7,727 nt of DNA from Candidatus Solibacter sp. (GTDB lineage: Bacteria; Acidobacteriota; Terriglobia; Bryobacterales; Bryobacteraceae): the NCBI GenBank assembly GCA_017883345.1, contig JADGNT010000212.1, positions 1 through 7,727 of the forward strand. Reading direction: 5' to 3'. Each line of letters begins with the position of its first letter. Position 1 is the stretch's first letter. This document shows positions 1-7,627 of this stretch, one piece after another. Below the pieces are notes generated by a model that was given only the letters and a program-made list of their open reading frames with translations, did not search any database and had not been told where the DNA came from. Made by a program: the position numbers and the translations under genes.

Positions 1-407
1 ATGGCTTCGGCGCGCTCGAGAGCTCGCTTGGACGCCTCGATTTCCTCGCCCGGAATCTCCGAGCTGAGCTGGTGCGCCTGGAATTCCTGTAGGCCCGCCA
101 CAACCACCTTGGCCAGGTGGCTCTTCTTGAAGCGGTCGGCAATCTTGACGGCTTCGTCCAGTTTCCCTTCGCGCAGCGCGCCGGCGACCGCCGGAGCGAA
201 TTGGCGCGACTGTTTACGGGCCGCGCTGTAAGCCATCATGCGATCGATCATGACGCCGATGGAATAGGCGGACATGATGAAGAGGCCGATGACGACGAGT
301 TTCGCCATGAGGCCCATCTGGTGCCAAAGGGAGGCGGGATCCCAACCAACGGTGCTGCCGCTTTCCTGAAGCAAATACAGCGACCATACTTGTAATTGCA
401 AAAGCAT
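1..407 (-). CDS. ExbB/TolQ/MotA-family proton channel subunit, N-terminal part (cut by window edge)
   Basis: This is a partial inner-membrane protein; 135 residues are visible and the gene runs off the left edge. ExbB/TolQ/MotA proteins form proton channels that use the proton motive force to drive TonB, Tol-Pal or the flagellar motor. The visible part begins MLLQLQVWSLYLLQ and has a hydrophobic segment at about residues 33-56. A basic stretch (RMMAYSAARKQSRQF) follows, then a cytoplasmic helical region with the family-like pattern ALREGKLDEAVKIADRFKKSHLAKVV at about 77-102. The conserved second and third membrane helices lie outside the window. The ATG at 407 is chosen because AGGAG lies at 423-419, 11 bases upstream, which is rather far. 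It begins 67 bases after the TonB-like gene on the same strand, so it is most probably the ExbB partner of that protein, with an ExbD-type gene expected beyond the edge. TolQ cannot be excluded from this fragment. Confidence 0.85.
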   Translation of the reverse strand, partial: MLLQLQVWSLYLLQESGSTVGWDPASLWHQMGLMAKLVVIGLFIMSAYSIGVMIDRMMAYSAARKQSRQFAPAVAGALREGKLDEAVKIADRFKKSHLAKVVVAGLQEFQAHQLSSEIPGEEIEASKRALERAEA

Positions 408-474
408 AGGTTTAGTCTCTCCTGCGAGTTGATTTGTACGTTTCCGTCCGGCCCGAGAACGCGCCGGAACTTCC

Positions 475-1233
475 TTACTGGCTCAACGTGAAATTCACGT
501 CGATCTGAGTCGACACCTCTACCGGCTCGCCATTCAGCAGAGTCGGCTGGTACACCCACTGTTTCACCGCTTCGAGAGCGGACGGAATCAGCAGCGGATG
601 GCCGCTGATCACCTTAAGATCCTGAATCGTGCCGTCCCTGGAAATGATGGCAGCCAAGTGAACCACGCCCGAAATGCGCGCCTGCTTGGCGAGCGGCGGG
701 TAGACCGGCTTCGGCTGGCGGACCAACTTGGCCTGCTGGACGTTGCCGCCGATGGTAATGCGCTTGAGCGCCGCCGCCTTCACCGGAGGAGGCGGAGGCG
801 GGGCGAAGTTGGGGGCGGCAACCGAACCGAGGATGCTGCCGAGCACGCCGCCGGGAGTACCGCCGGCCACGCCGCCCGCGACGCCGCCAACTACGCCGCC
901 CACGCCGCTGGTAGCGGGCGGAAGTTCTTCTTCCCTAATGGTGGCGATTTCCTTGGGAACGCTCTTGGGCGCCATCAGCCGGCCGGCGTCGAACTGCCGC
1001 GGGATCACCTTGACGATTTTCACGGCAGCGGGGACGGCGGCCGGAGGTGGCGGCGGCGGCGGCGGGGGTGGCGGCGCCACCAGGAAACTGGTCAACTGTG
1101 TCTTGGGAAGGACATCGAAATAGATCATCGGCAGGATGACGGCGATGATGAGGAAGACAGTCTGCGCAATGAATGCGCTGAGTACCGTCCAGGTTGTCTT
1201 GGTCTTGCCTTCGACGAATGTTTGCTCGAACAT
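475..1233 (-). CDS. tonB: TonB-family energy transducer with poly-proline and glycine-rich linkers
   Basis: This 252-residue periplasm-spanning protein passes energy from an ExbB-ExbD motor in the inner membrane to outer-membrane receptors. It has a short cytoplasmic N terminus (MFEQTFVEGKTKTTW), a single membrane anchor at about residues 16-40, and a run of eleven prolines at 54-64. A long linker follows, with a Gly/Val/Ala-rich stretch at about 109-138 and six prolines at 145-150. The C-terminal domain, at about 172-252, contains PVYPPLAKQARISGVV, the ISRDGTI turn and the AVKQWVYQPTLLNGEPV motif typical of TonB C-terminal domains. The reading frame extends to a TTG at 1272. The ATG at 1233 is preferred because GGGAG sits six bases before it (1244-1240) and the membrane anchor then lies at a normal distance. 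It lies 61 bases after secF and 67 bases before the ExbB-type gene. The fold call is secure; the receptor it serves is unknown. Confidence 0.93.
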   Translation of the reverse strand: MFEQTFVEGKTKTTWTVLSAFIAQTVFLIIAVILPMIYFDVLPKTQLTSFLVAPPPPPPPPPPPAAVPAAVKIVKVIPRQFDAGRLMAPKSVPKEIATIREEELPPATSGVGGVVGGVAGGVAGGTPGGVLGSILGSVAAPNFAPPPPPPVKAAALKRITIGGNVQQAKLVRQPKPVYPPLAKQARISGVVHLAAIISRDGTIQDLKVISGHPLLIPSALEAVKQWVYQPTLLNGEPVEVSTQIDVNFTLSQ

Positions 1234-1294
1234 ACAAAGCTCCCTTTTCCCTTTGACTCCGCGGGCGGACAAAAAGTGCCCGGCCGCGGTTAAT

Positions 1295-2530
1295 TTACTT
1301 GACCGCCTTCGACGGGCTCTTGCGCGCGGCGTCGGTTCGCGCTGCCGCGGCCAGCACCGGGGCCGTCCGTTTGCGGCTATCGGTGTAATTATGCCAGAAC
1401 AAAACGATCGGACTGGCGATGAATACCGAGGAATACGTGCCTACAGTGATCCCGCATACCAAAGCGAACGAAAATGTGTGCAATACAGGACCGCCCCAGA
1501 TAAACAGCGCGACTACCGTCAGGAACGTGAGGCCCGCGCTCATGATGGTCCGGCTCAACGTCTGGTTGACGCTCTTGTTCATGAGCGATTCCAGCGGTTC
1601 CCGGCGCATGATTTTCAAATTCTCACGAATTCGATCGAAGATCACGATGGTATCGTTCATCGAGTAGCCCACCAGGGTAAGCAGTGCGGCGATCACCGTC
1701 ATGGAAATCTCTTCGTGGAAAATCGAGAACAGTCCGATGGTGATCAGGGTATCGTGGAAAACCGCGATCACGGCGGCGAGCCCGTAGATCCACTCAAACC
1801 GGAACGCAATATAGGCTAGCATACCTGCCAGCGCGTAGAGCGTCGCCAGTACGGCCTTATTTTGCAGTTCGGCCCCGACCTTGGGGCCTACCATTTCCGT
1901 CTTCTTCACGGTGTATGGTGCCAGATAGCACTCCTGTTTGAGAGTGCCCATGATACCAGCATTCACGCCGGGTAGCGATGATAATTGACCGAGATCCGCG
2001 ATTAATCCGGAACGGGGGGGCGTATCGCGGAAATCCAGGATGTCGGCGACCACCTTTTGCAGTTGCGGCTCCGCCATGGGGACGCCGCTACGGGCCAACG
2101 GGTCGCGCAGGCGGGAAGCCAAGGCATCCTTGCTGGCAGAGTTCAGGTCCAGCTTGCCGCTGCCCGGCTGAGCGAAAGTGGCGGCCAGGACTTCTGCCAT
2201 GGCCTGCCGATTGGCGGCGAGTTGCTTCTCGTTCACCAGTTCGGTGCCGATCTCGACTTCGTTCTGGGTCTGCGGATCCGTAAAGTTCTGTACGCTGACT
2301 TCGCCCTTAATCTTGCCCGAGCGGGAGAAGGCGCTACGGATCTTCTCCAGCGGGGGTTTCTGGGAGAACTTGACGGTCATGAGGGTGCCACCCTTGAAAT
2401 CGATCCCGAACTTGAGCCCGCCCTGCATCAGGATACTGGCAAACCCGGCCACCGTGAGCACCAGCGAAGCAATAATGAACGGCCACTTTTTGCCGAGAAA
2501 ATCATAATTCGTGTTCTTAAATAATTCCAT
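1295..2530 (-). CDS. secF: Protein translocase subunit SecF, with an extra periplasmic insertion
   Basis: SecF works with SecD in the inner membrane. It uses the proton gradient to pull exported proteins through SecYEG on the periplasmic side. The 411-residue protein has a first membrane helix at about 15-36, followed by the signature GLKFGIDFKGGT at 38-49. The periplasmic domain runs from about 50 to 222, and five further helices lie between about 225 and 380. The conserved VGPKVG (215-220), FHD (258-260) and YSMNDTIVIFDRIREN (289-304) motifs are all present. The C terminus is a basic, Ala-rich cytoplasmic tail. At 411 residues it is clearly longer than the roughly 320 of E. coli SecF. Much of the excess is an insertion at about 127-203 that resembles helix-hairpin-helix repeats and is reported separately. 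The ATG at 2530 has AAGG four bases upstream. It follows secD after an unusually wide gap of 97 bases that contains a tandem repeat. Confidence 0.97.
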   Translation of the reverse strand: MELFKNTNYDFLGKKWPFIIASLVLTVAGFASILMQGGLKFGIDFKGGTLMTVKFSQKPPLEKIRSAFSRSGKIKGEVSVQNFTDPQTQNEVEIGTELVNEKQLAANRQAMAEVLAATFAQPGSGKLDLNSASKDALASRLRDPLARSGVPMAEPQLQKVVADILDFRDTPPRSGLIADLGQLSSLPGVNAGIMGTLKQECYLAPYTVKKTEMVGPKVGAELQNKAVLATLYALAGMLAYIAFRFEWIYGLAAVIAVFHDTLITIGLFSIFHEEISMTVIAALLTLVGYSMNDTIVIFDRIRENLKIMRREPLESLMNKSVNQTLSRTIMSAGLTFLTVVALFIWGGPVLHTFSFALVCGITVGTYSSVFIASPIVLFWHNYTDSRKRTAPVLAAAARTDAARKSPSKAVK

Positions 2531-2581
2531 CGAACCTTGCCGTGCTGGCGTTCGTCATCTACTTGGACACCAGCCCTTTAC

Positions 2582-2619
2582 CTTTTGTTCCCGAACCCGA
2601 CTTTTGTTCCCAAACCCGA
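2582..2619. repeat. 19-bp tandem duplication between secD and secF
   Basis: Two adjacent 19-base units, 2582-2600 and 2601-2619, differ at a single base (G at 2593 against A at 2612). They fill much of the 97-base space between the secD stop and the secF start. On the transcribed (minus) strand each unit reads roughly TCGGGTTYGGGAACAAAAG. They do not overlap the presumed secF ribosome binding site at 2538-2535. Their role is unknown. A recent slippage duplication or a piece of a dispersed intergenic repeat would both fit. Confidence 0.85.
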
Positions 2620-2627
2620 CGACGGAT

Positions 2628-4247
2628 TCAGATGCTCAACTCCGTGAGCTGGCGGCGACCTGCCAGTTCGTAGTCGAAGATGGTCTTCGACACGAAAACC
2701 GCGGTGAAAACGTTAGCGATCAAGCCGATGGTCAATGTTACCGCAAATCCGCGGACCGGCCCTTCCCCAAAGAGGAAAAGGAAGGCGCAGGATACCACCG
2801 TTGTGACGTGCGTGTCGACGATGGTCCACCATGCCTTACGGAAGCCATTGTCCACGGCGGAAATCACGCTCTTGCCGGTGCGCAATTCCTCGCGGATGCG
2901 TTCGAAAATCAGCACATTGGAATCCACCGCCATACCGATGGTCAGGATGATTCCGGCGATACCGGGCAGGGTCAGAACTGCATGGAAATACGACACTGCC
3001 GCCAACAGGATCACAGTATTGAGCGCGAGCGCCAGCACTGCATTGACGCCCGAGCGCTTGTAGTACACTAGCATGACGGCGACCACCGCCAGCAATCCGG
3101 CGAGACCGGCCACGATCCCCTGGTGGATCGAATCGGCGCCCAGCGAGGGTCCGATGGAGCGCTCCTCGTTATACTGCACGCCCGCGGGGAGCGAACCGGA
3201 ACGCAGGTAGCGCGACAGATCGACGCTTTCTTCTTCACTGCCCAGGCCGGTGATCCGCCCGGAGTCCTCGATCTTGGACTGGATGGTGGCCACGCTGACG
3301 ATCTGGTTGTCCAGGACCACGGCGAGTTTATTGCCGATGTTGGCTTCCGTGTAACGGCCGAAGCGGCGGCCGCCATCCTGGGAGAGGCTGAAATTGGTTT
3401 CCCATTTGCGAAATTCATCCTGGCCGGCACGCGCGTTGCGCATCTCACGGCCGGTGATGACCGGGGTTTTGGCCACCAGGTACCACTGCTCGCCGTCTTG
3501 TGTCCCACGGGGTTTGGAGCGAACCAGTTTGGTGCCCATGGGCAAAATGCCGCCCTTTTGGGCCAGCGCCCCTTCCTTGCTCGGAAATGGACCTTCCTTG
3601 ACGTCGCAGATTTCGAGCACGGCGGCGGTGCCGATCAGTTCCTTGGCGCGCGCCGGATCGTCCACGCCGGGCAGTTGCACCAGCACTTCGAACTTGGAGC
3701 CGGCCTTACCGTACTGCTGCACGGATTTCTCGGCCAGCCCGAGCTGGTCGATACGGTTGCCGATGGTGTCCACGGAGCGCTTCACCGTATCCACCTTGAG
3801 ATCGTTGAGATCCGTCGGCTTCAGCTTCATCGAATAATCGGTGGAATTGAGGGCGGTCAGAATGTAGGGGGTATAGCGCTCGGACACGATTCCGCGGAAG
3901 GCGCTGGATTGGGTGGCGGGAATGCCTTTGATGGTGATGGCCACGTTGTCGGCGTCTTCCACCTTGGCGACGTCCGGGGTGTCCATGCTGTTCCAGGCGA
4001 CGTTCTGCTTCTTGAGGTCTTCCTTGAGGCGCTCCGCGGTCTGATCGGCATCCGCCTTGACCGCGTCCTGCACCTGGATTTCGAGAACCAGGTGGGTGCC
4101 GCCCTTGAGATCGAGACCGAGCCGGATGTTGTCGCGGAAATTCTTGGCGAGATCCGCGCCGCTCTTGGGGAGTCCGATGATGCCGAACACGCAGATCAGG
4201 AGCGTGACAACGATGACCACGGTTCGCGCCGTTAGATTGTTCTTCAT
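2628..4247 (-). CDS. secD: Protein translocase subunit SecD
   Basis: SecD is the large partner of SecF in the accessory complex of the Sec translocon and helps complete protein export and release. The 539-residue protein has an N-terminal membrane helix at about 8-26 and the signature IRLGLDLKGGTHLVLEI at 41-57. A large periplasmic region (about 58-370) follows, including the SVDTIGNRIDQLGLAEKSVQ segment (158-177) and the NIGNKLAVVLDNQIVSVATI segment (303-322). Five C-terminal helices lie between about 375 and 525. The hallmark GIILTIGMAVDSNVLIFERIREEL motif spans 432-455, with the family's conserved membrane acid at Asp442. The typical VFVSKTIFDYEL ending is present. It begins 30 bases after yajC and lacks a strong Shine-Dalgarno sequence, so coupling to yajC translation is plausible. 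Length and motifs are those of an intact gene. Confidence 0.98.
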   Translation of the reverse strand: MKNNLTARTVVIVVTLLICVFGIIGLPKSGADLAKNFRDNIRLGLDLKGGTHLVLEIQVQDAVKADADQTAERLKEDLKKQNVAWNSMDTPDVAKVEDADNVAITIKGIPATQSSAFRGIVSERYTPYILTALNSTDYSMKLKPTDLNDLKVDTVKRSVDTIGNRIDQLGLAEKSVQQYGKAGSKFEVLVQLPGVDDPARAKELIGTAAVLEICDVKEGPFPSKEGALAQKGGILPMGTKLVRSKPRGTQDGEQWYLVAKTPVITGREMRNARAGQDEFRKWETNFSLSQDGGRRFGRYTEANIGNKLAVVLDNQIVSVATIQSKIEDSGRITGLGSEEESVDLSRYLRSGSLPAGVQYNEERSIGPSLGADSIHQGIVAGLAGLLAVVAVMLVYYKRSGVNAVLALALNTVILLAAVSYFHAVLTLPGIAGIILTIGMAVDSNVLIFERIREELRTGKSVISAVDNGFRKAWWTIVDTHVTTVVSCAFLFLFGEGPVRGFAVTLTIGLIANVFTAVFVSKTIFDYELAGRRQLTELSI

Positions 4248-4277
4248 GGGAATATTGCAGCCTGTTTAAATAGAGTA

Positions 4278-4613
4278 CTACTTCTTACCTTCGCTGGAAG
4301 ACGGCGCGGATGCCATGCTGGACACTGCGCTGCGCGCCACCTGAATCTTGATGTTGTCGGGCTTCACCCGCAACACTACTGTATCGCTATCCAGGGAGAC
4401 GATGGTGCCGACGATCCCGCCACTGGTCAGGACGTTGTCCCCATTCTGCAACCCAGAGAGCATTTGAGCCGTCTTTTTGCGCTGCCGCTGCATCGGGAGA
4501 AAGAGCAGAAAATAAAAAATCCCGAAGATGAGAAGGATCGGGAGGAATCCCAGCAGGGAGTTGGAGGACGACGCCGATTGAAGAAACAAGTTGAGAACCA
4601 CGTTATAAACCAA
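4278..4613 (-). CDS. yajC: Preprotein translocase accessory subunit YajC
   Basis: YajC is a small single-span inner-membrane protein that associates with SecDF and the Sec translocon. The 111-residue product has a membrane segment at about 20-40 (LLGFLPILLIFGIFYFLLFLP). The family signature follows: MQRQRKKTAQMLSGLQNGDNVLTSGGIVGTI at about 41-71. The C terminus is Ser/Lys-rich. The start is uncertain. The frame opens with a TTG at 4613, and a GTG at 4601 four codons later is an alternative; neither has a clear ribosome binding site. There are 18 bases between the tgt stop and the TTG, so translational coupling with tgt is likely. The gene sits directly before secD, in its usual place. Confidence 0.95.
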   Translation of the reverse strand: MVYNVVLNLFLQSASSSNSLLGFLPILLIFGIFYFLLFLPMQRQRKKTAQMLSGLQNGDNVLTSGGIVGTIVSLDSDTVVLRVKPDNIKIQVARSAVSSMASAPSSSEGKK

Positions 4614-4631
4614 GTTTAAACCACTAGGGCG

Positions 4632-5911
<1,280 letters not shown>

Positions 5912-5923
5912 CCAAAGGCTTTT

Positions 5924-6943
5924 CTAAAACAGCTTGATCCGCAGGAATTTCTGGGGATTCTCGCGAAACTCCTTGGTGGTCGCCTGGAACTCCTTCGCCA
6001 TTCCCTGTAAGTTGTCGTAGACGGCCGATGTGGTGAGCATCGGTCCGGCGTTGAACTCGTCCACCTGGCGGACGATGGCGGCCGCCTGCCGCGTCCAATC
6101 GCGATAGGCGCGATCCGACGTCATCATTTCCGCGCCGTGCAGGCTCTCGATGGAGCGCCGCAGGTCGGCCACCTGCGCCAGCGCCTGTTCATACTGCTGG
6201 GTGTCGCGCAGCAGAGCTCCGCCCGTTCCCTGCCCCGATTGGAGGCGCGCCAGGCTCTCGTCCAACTGGCGCAAGGGTTCGGTGATCTGGCGGTACAACG
6301 TGTCCGTGTAGAGCGCTTGCCCGACGGCCGTCGTGGTGTCGGCGGCGACGTGTATGCCGCGTTGCAGCTCGGTGATCCGCTTGCGCAGGTCGTTGTAGAT
6401 GGTCTCGCCCATGATGAACTCACCGAGCGGGCTTCTGCCCTGCTCGATGTCGTCCAGCAGGACCTCGATCAGGTGCATCTGCTTCTGGAACTGGGCGATA
6501 TCCACGCGCTGCATCAAATCTCCCGAGCCTTTGAACTGGAGTTCGCCGCCCGGCATCAGGTGGCTGGCGCCGGTTCCGCTGGTCACATCGATGAACTTAT
6601 CGCCGATGATCGTATCGGTAGCGGTCTCGGCGGTGGAATCGCCGGTGATGCTGGCCAACCGGTCGCGCCCGATGCTCATGGTGACCTTGACCACGCGATT
6701 TGCCTCATTGGAACCGGAAAGTTCCACCAGGATAACCTTGCCGACGCCGATGCCATCCACGCGCACCGGAGAACCCGGCGCCACGCCGGTGGCATCCGGC
6801 AGGAAGAGGTAGATTTGAGTTTTGGGCTCCAGGATGGTGCCGCCGGTGAGCAGGAAAGCCAGCGTCCCCAAAATCAGCAGTCCCGCCAGAATCACGGCGG
6901 AGGCGCGAAACTTCGCCCAATTGACCTGGCGAGCGGACGGCAT
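5924..6943 (-). CDS. MCE-domain (MlaD-like) lipid transport substrate-binding protein
   Basis: Proteins of this family are anchored in the inner membrane. They form rings that bind phospholipids or other hydrophobic substrates for an ABC transporter moving lipids between the membranes. The 339-residue product has a short basic N terminus, one membrane anchor at about 14-34, then an MCE domain at about 42-122. The MCE motifs are LFLPDATGVAPGSPVRVDGIGVGKV (46-70) and TATDTIIGDKFIDVTSGT (107-124). The rest, about 145-335, is predicted helical and likely coiled coil, and the protein ends FRENPQKFLRIKLF. The ATG at 6943 is the first start that leaves the anchor intact; only a weak GAAG precedes it. 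No permease or ATPase gene of the same transporter appears downstream, since the next gene is tgt. Any such partners would be elsewhere. The substrate is not predictable from sequence. Confidence 0.92.
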   Translation of the reverse strand: MPSARQVNWAKFRASAVILAGLLILGTLAFLLTGGTILEPKTQIYLFLPDATGVAPGSPVRVDGIGVGKVILVELSGSNEANRVVKVTMSIGRDRLASITGDSTAETATDTIIGDKFIDVTSGTGASHLMPGGELQFKGSGDLMQRVDIAQFQKQMHLIEVLLDDIEQGRSPLGEFIMGETIYNDLRKRITELQRGIHVAADTTTAVGQALYTDTLYRQITEPLRQLDESLARLQSGQGTGGALLRDTQQYEQALAQVADLRRSIESLHGAEMMTSDRAYRDWTRQAAAIVRQVDEFNAGPMLTTSAVYDNLQGMAKEFQATTKEFRENPQKFLRIKLF

Positions 6944-6952
6944 TCACTTCGG

Positions 6953-6989
6953 ATTGTACCGCGAGCTTCACGGTAACGCGGGGTACAAT
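6953..6989. promoter_or_regulatory. Divergent promoter region with inverted repeat between mlaD-like gene and tatA
   Basis: The 76-base gap between the two divergent genes contains an imperfect inverted repeat. ATTGTACCGCG at 6953-6963 is mirrored by CGCGGGGTACAAT at 6977-6989 with a two-base insertion. Each outer end supplies a TACAAT, a five-of-six match to a -10 box: 6984-6989 reading toward tatA and 6958-6953 reading toward the mlaD-like gene. For tatA this gives a leader of about 24 bases containing the GAGGT ribosome binding site. For the mlaD-like gene the predicted start of transcription lies almost at the ATG. I see no good -35 box for either. The symmetry could equally be an operator. 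Confidence 0.4.
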
Positions 6990-7019
6990 GAAAGCGTCTA
7001 GAGATAGCGAGGTAATCGG

Positions 7020-7220
7020 ATGCCATCACTTGGTTTCCCGGAGCTGCTGGTGATCCTCGGGGTCGCCGTGCTGTTGTTCGGGGGAAAGAAAATCCCGGAA
7101 TTGGCCAAAGGGTTGGGCGAAGGGATTCGTCATTTTAAGAATGCGTTGAAGAGCGATCCCGAAAAGCCGGAGGCCGCCGAGGTGGTGGTCCCCGAGGTGG
7201 TCAAGGTCGATAAAGTCTAG
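7020..7220 (+). CDS. tatA: Sec-independent protein translocase subunit TatA/TatE family
   Basis: TatA oligomerises in the inner membrane to form the passage for folded, twin-arginine signal proteins received from TatBC. The 66-residue product has the complete family pattern. A short periplasmic N terminus precedes a membrane helix at about 6-20 ([15 protein letters not shown]). The Phe20-Gly21 hinge comes next, then the amphipathic helix with [21 protein letters not shown] (23-43), and finally an acidic, Pro/Val-rich tail. The ATG is preceded by GAGGT at 7009-7013 with a six-base spacer. No tatC is adjacent, and TatA cannot be separated from TatE or a short TatB by sequence alone, though the length and tail favour TatA. 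It reads away from the envelope cluster and leads into the small Cys/His-rich gene three bases after its stop. Confidence 0.95.
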   Translation: MPSLGFPELLVILGVAVLLFGGKKIPELAKGLGEGIRHFKNALKSDPEKPEAAEVVVPEVVKVDKV

Positions 7221-7223
7221 CCG

Positions 7224-7472
7224 TTGAAGATCCGAGCCCGCAAATTTGACGGCCGCTGCAGCCGGCACAAGCGATACAACCCCGCGGTCGATGGGCCCGG
7301 CGCCATCCGGGGCGCCTGTCCGCGCTGTAGCCTGCTGTTTGAAATCTGGGAAGCCTCCCTGCGTTTGAACAAGCTGATCCGCGGTTTCAACCCCAACCAC
7401 GACGATCTCGAGCGTCCGATGGAGAAGGCGCCGGCGGTGGACCCGCGCCAGATGAGCCTGATCGGCGATTAG
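7224..7472 (+). CDS. Small Cys/His-rich protein of unknown function, possible zinc binder
   Basis: This is an 82-residue open frame that begins at a TTG three bases after the tatA stop. The spacing suggests translation coupled to tatA, and no independent ribosome binding site is evident. Residues Cys12, His15, Cys32 and Cys35 form a C-x2-H and C-x2-C pair separated by 16 residues. A loop rich in Pro and Gly (YNPAVDGPGAIRG, 18-30) joins them. This spacing is compatible with a zinc-ribbon-like site. The second half is a probable helix (LLFEIWEASLRLNKLIRGF, 37-55) and a polar tail ending RQMSLIGD. There is no signal peptide or membrane segment, so it should be cytoplasmic. I cannot name the family. 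The regular Cys/His pattern and coupling to tatA argue that it is real rather than a chance frame. Confidence 0.65.
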   Translation: MKIRARKFDGRCSRHKRYNPAVDGPGAIRGACPRCSLLFEIWEASLRLNKLIRGFNPNHDDLERPMEKAPAVDPRQMSLIGD

Positions 7473-7501
7473 CTGGTCATCATGCTGCATCCGTAGAGCG
7501 A

Positions 7502-7622
7502 CCAGACCCAGAGGGCGACCCAGAGGGTACCCCCGGTTGCCACGTCGGCGTCCTGGCCGGCGTTCTTCGAAGAATGCCGGTACGAATACCGCCATGGCAG
7601 CCGGGGTACCCTCTGGGTCTGG
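7502..7622. repeat. Nested inverted-repeat element between convergent genes
   Basis: The 155-base gap between the small Cys/His gene and the convergent synthase end is nearly filled by a symmetrical structure. The outer arms are 7519-7542 and 7595-7617, complementary except for one extra C and one substitution. The inner palindrome is 7557-7580, 24 bases with a single non-Watson-Crick pair (G-T). The two are separated by 14 bases on both sides. The left arm is preceded by a second copy of its outer CCAGACCCAGAGGG sequence (7502-7515), so CCCAGAGGG occurs twice, 12 bases apart. The right arm extends to match this longer copy (7609-7622). No T-tract is present. It may be a non-autonomous dispersed element or a two-way transcription barrier; the sequence alone does not decide. 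Confidence 0.75.
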
Positions 7623-7627
7623 CTACG

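Noticed and set aside
447..468. Six-base stem (TCCGGC/GCCGGA) with a 10-base loop between tonB and the ExbB-type gene
   Set aside because: It is short, easily expected by chance at this GC content, and not followed by a T-tract, so it is not called as a terminator.
1042..1074. GGC-type repeat considered as an independent microsatellite feature
   Set aside because: It encodes the proline run of TonB in frame and is explained by the protein; only its possible length variability is noted.
1234..1272. Upstream TTG start for the TonB-like protein adding 13 residues
   Set aside because: The internal ATG at 1233 has a well-spaced GGGAG, while the TTG has no ribosome binding site and adds no family-like sequence.
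598..1293. Long plus-strand frames opposite the TonB gene
   Set aside because: They are antisense shadows of the Pro/Gly-rich TonB sequence. The products are Arg/Gly-rich low-complexity with no recognisable domain.
3123..4235. A 370-codon plus-strand frame opposite secD
   Set aside because: Frame openness is caused by GC-rich codon bias of secD. The translation resembles no family, and secD itself is unmistakable.
7026..7595. A minus-strand frame of 189 codons beginning inside the inverted repeat and running opposite tatA
   Set aside because: It runs antisense through tatA and the Cys/His gene and starts within repeat DNA, with no family resemblance.
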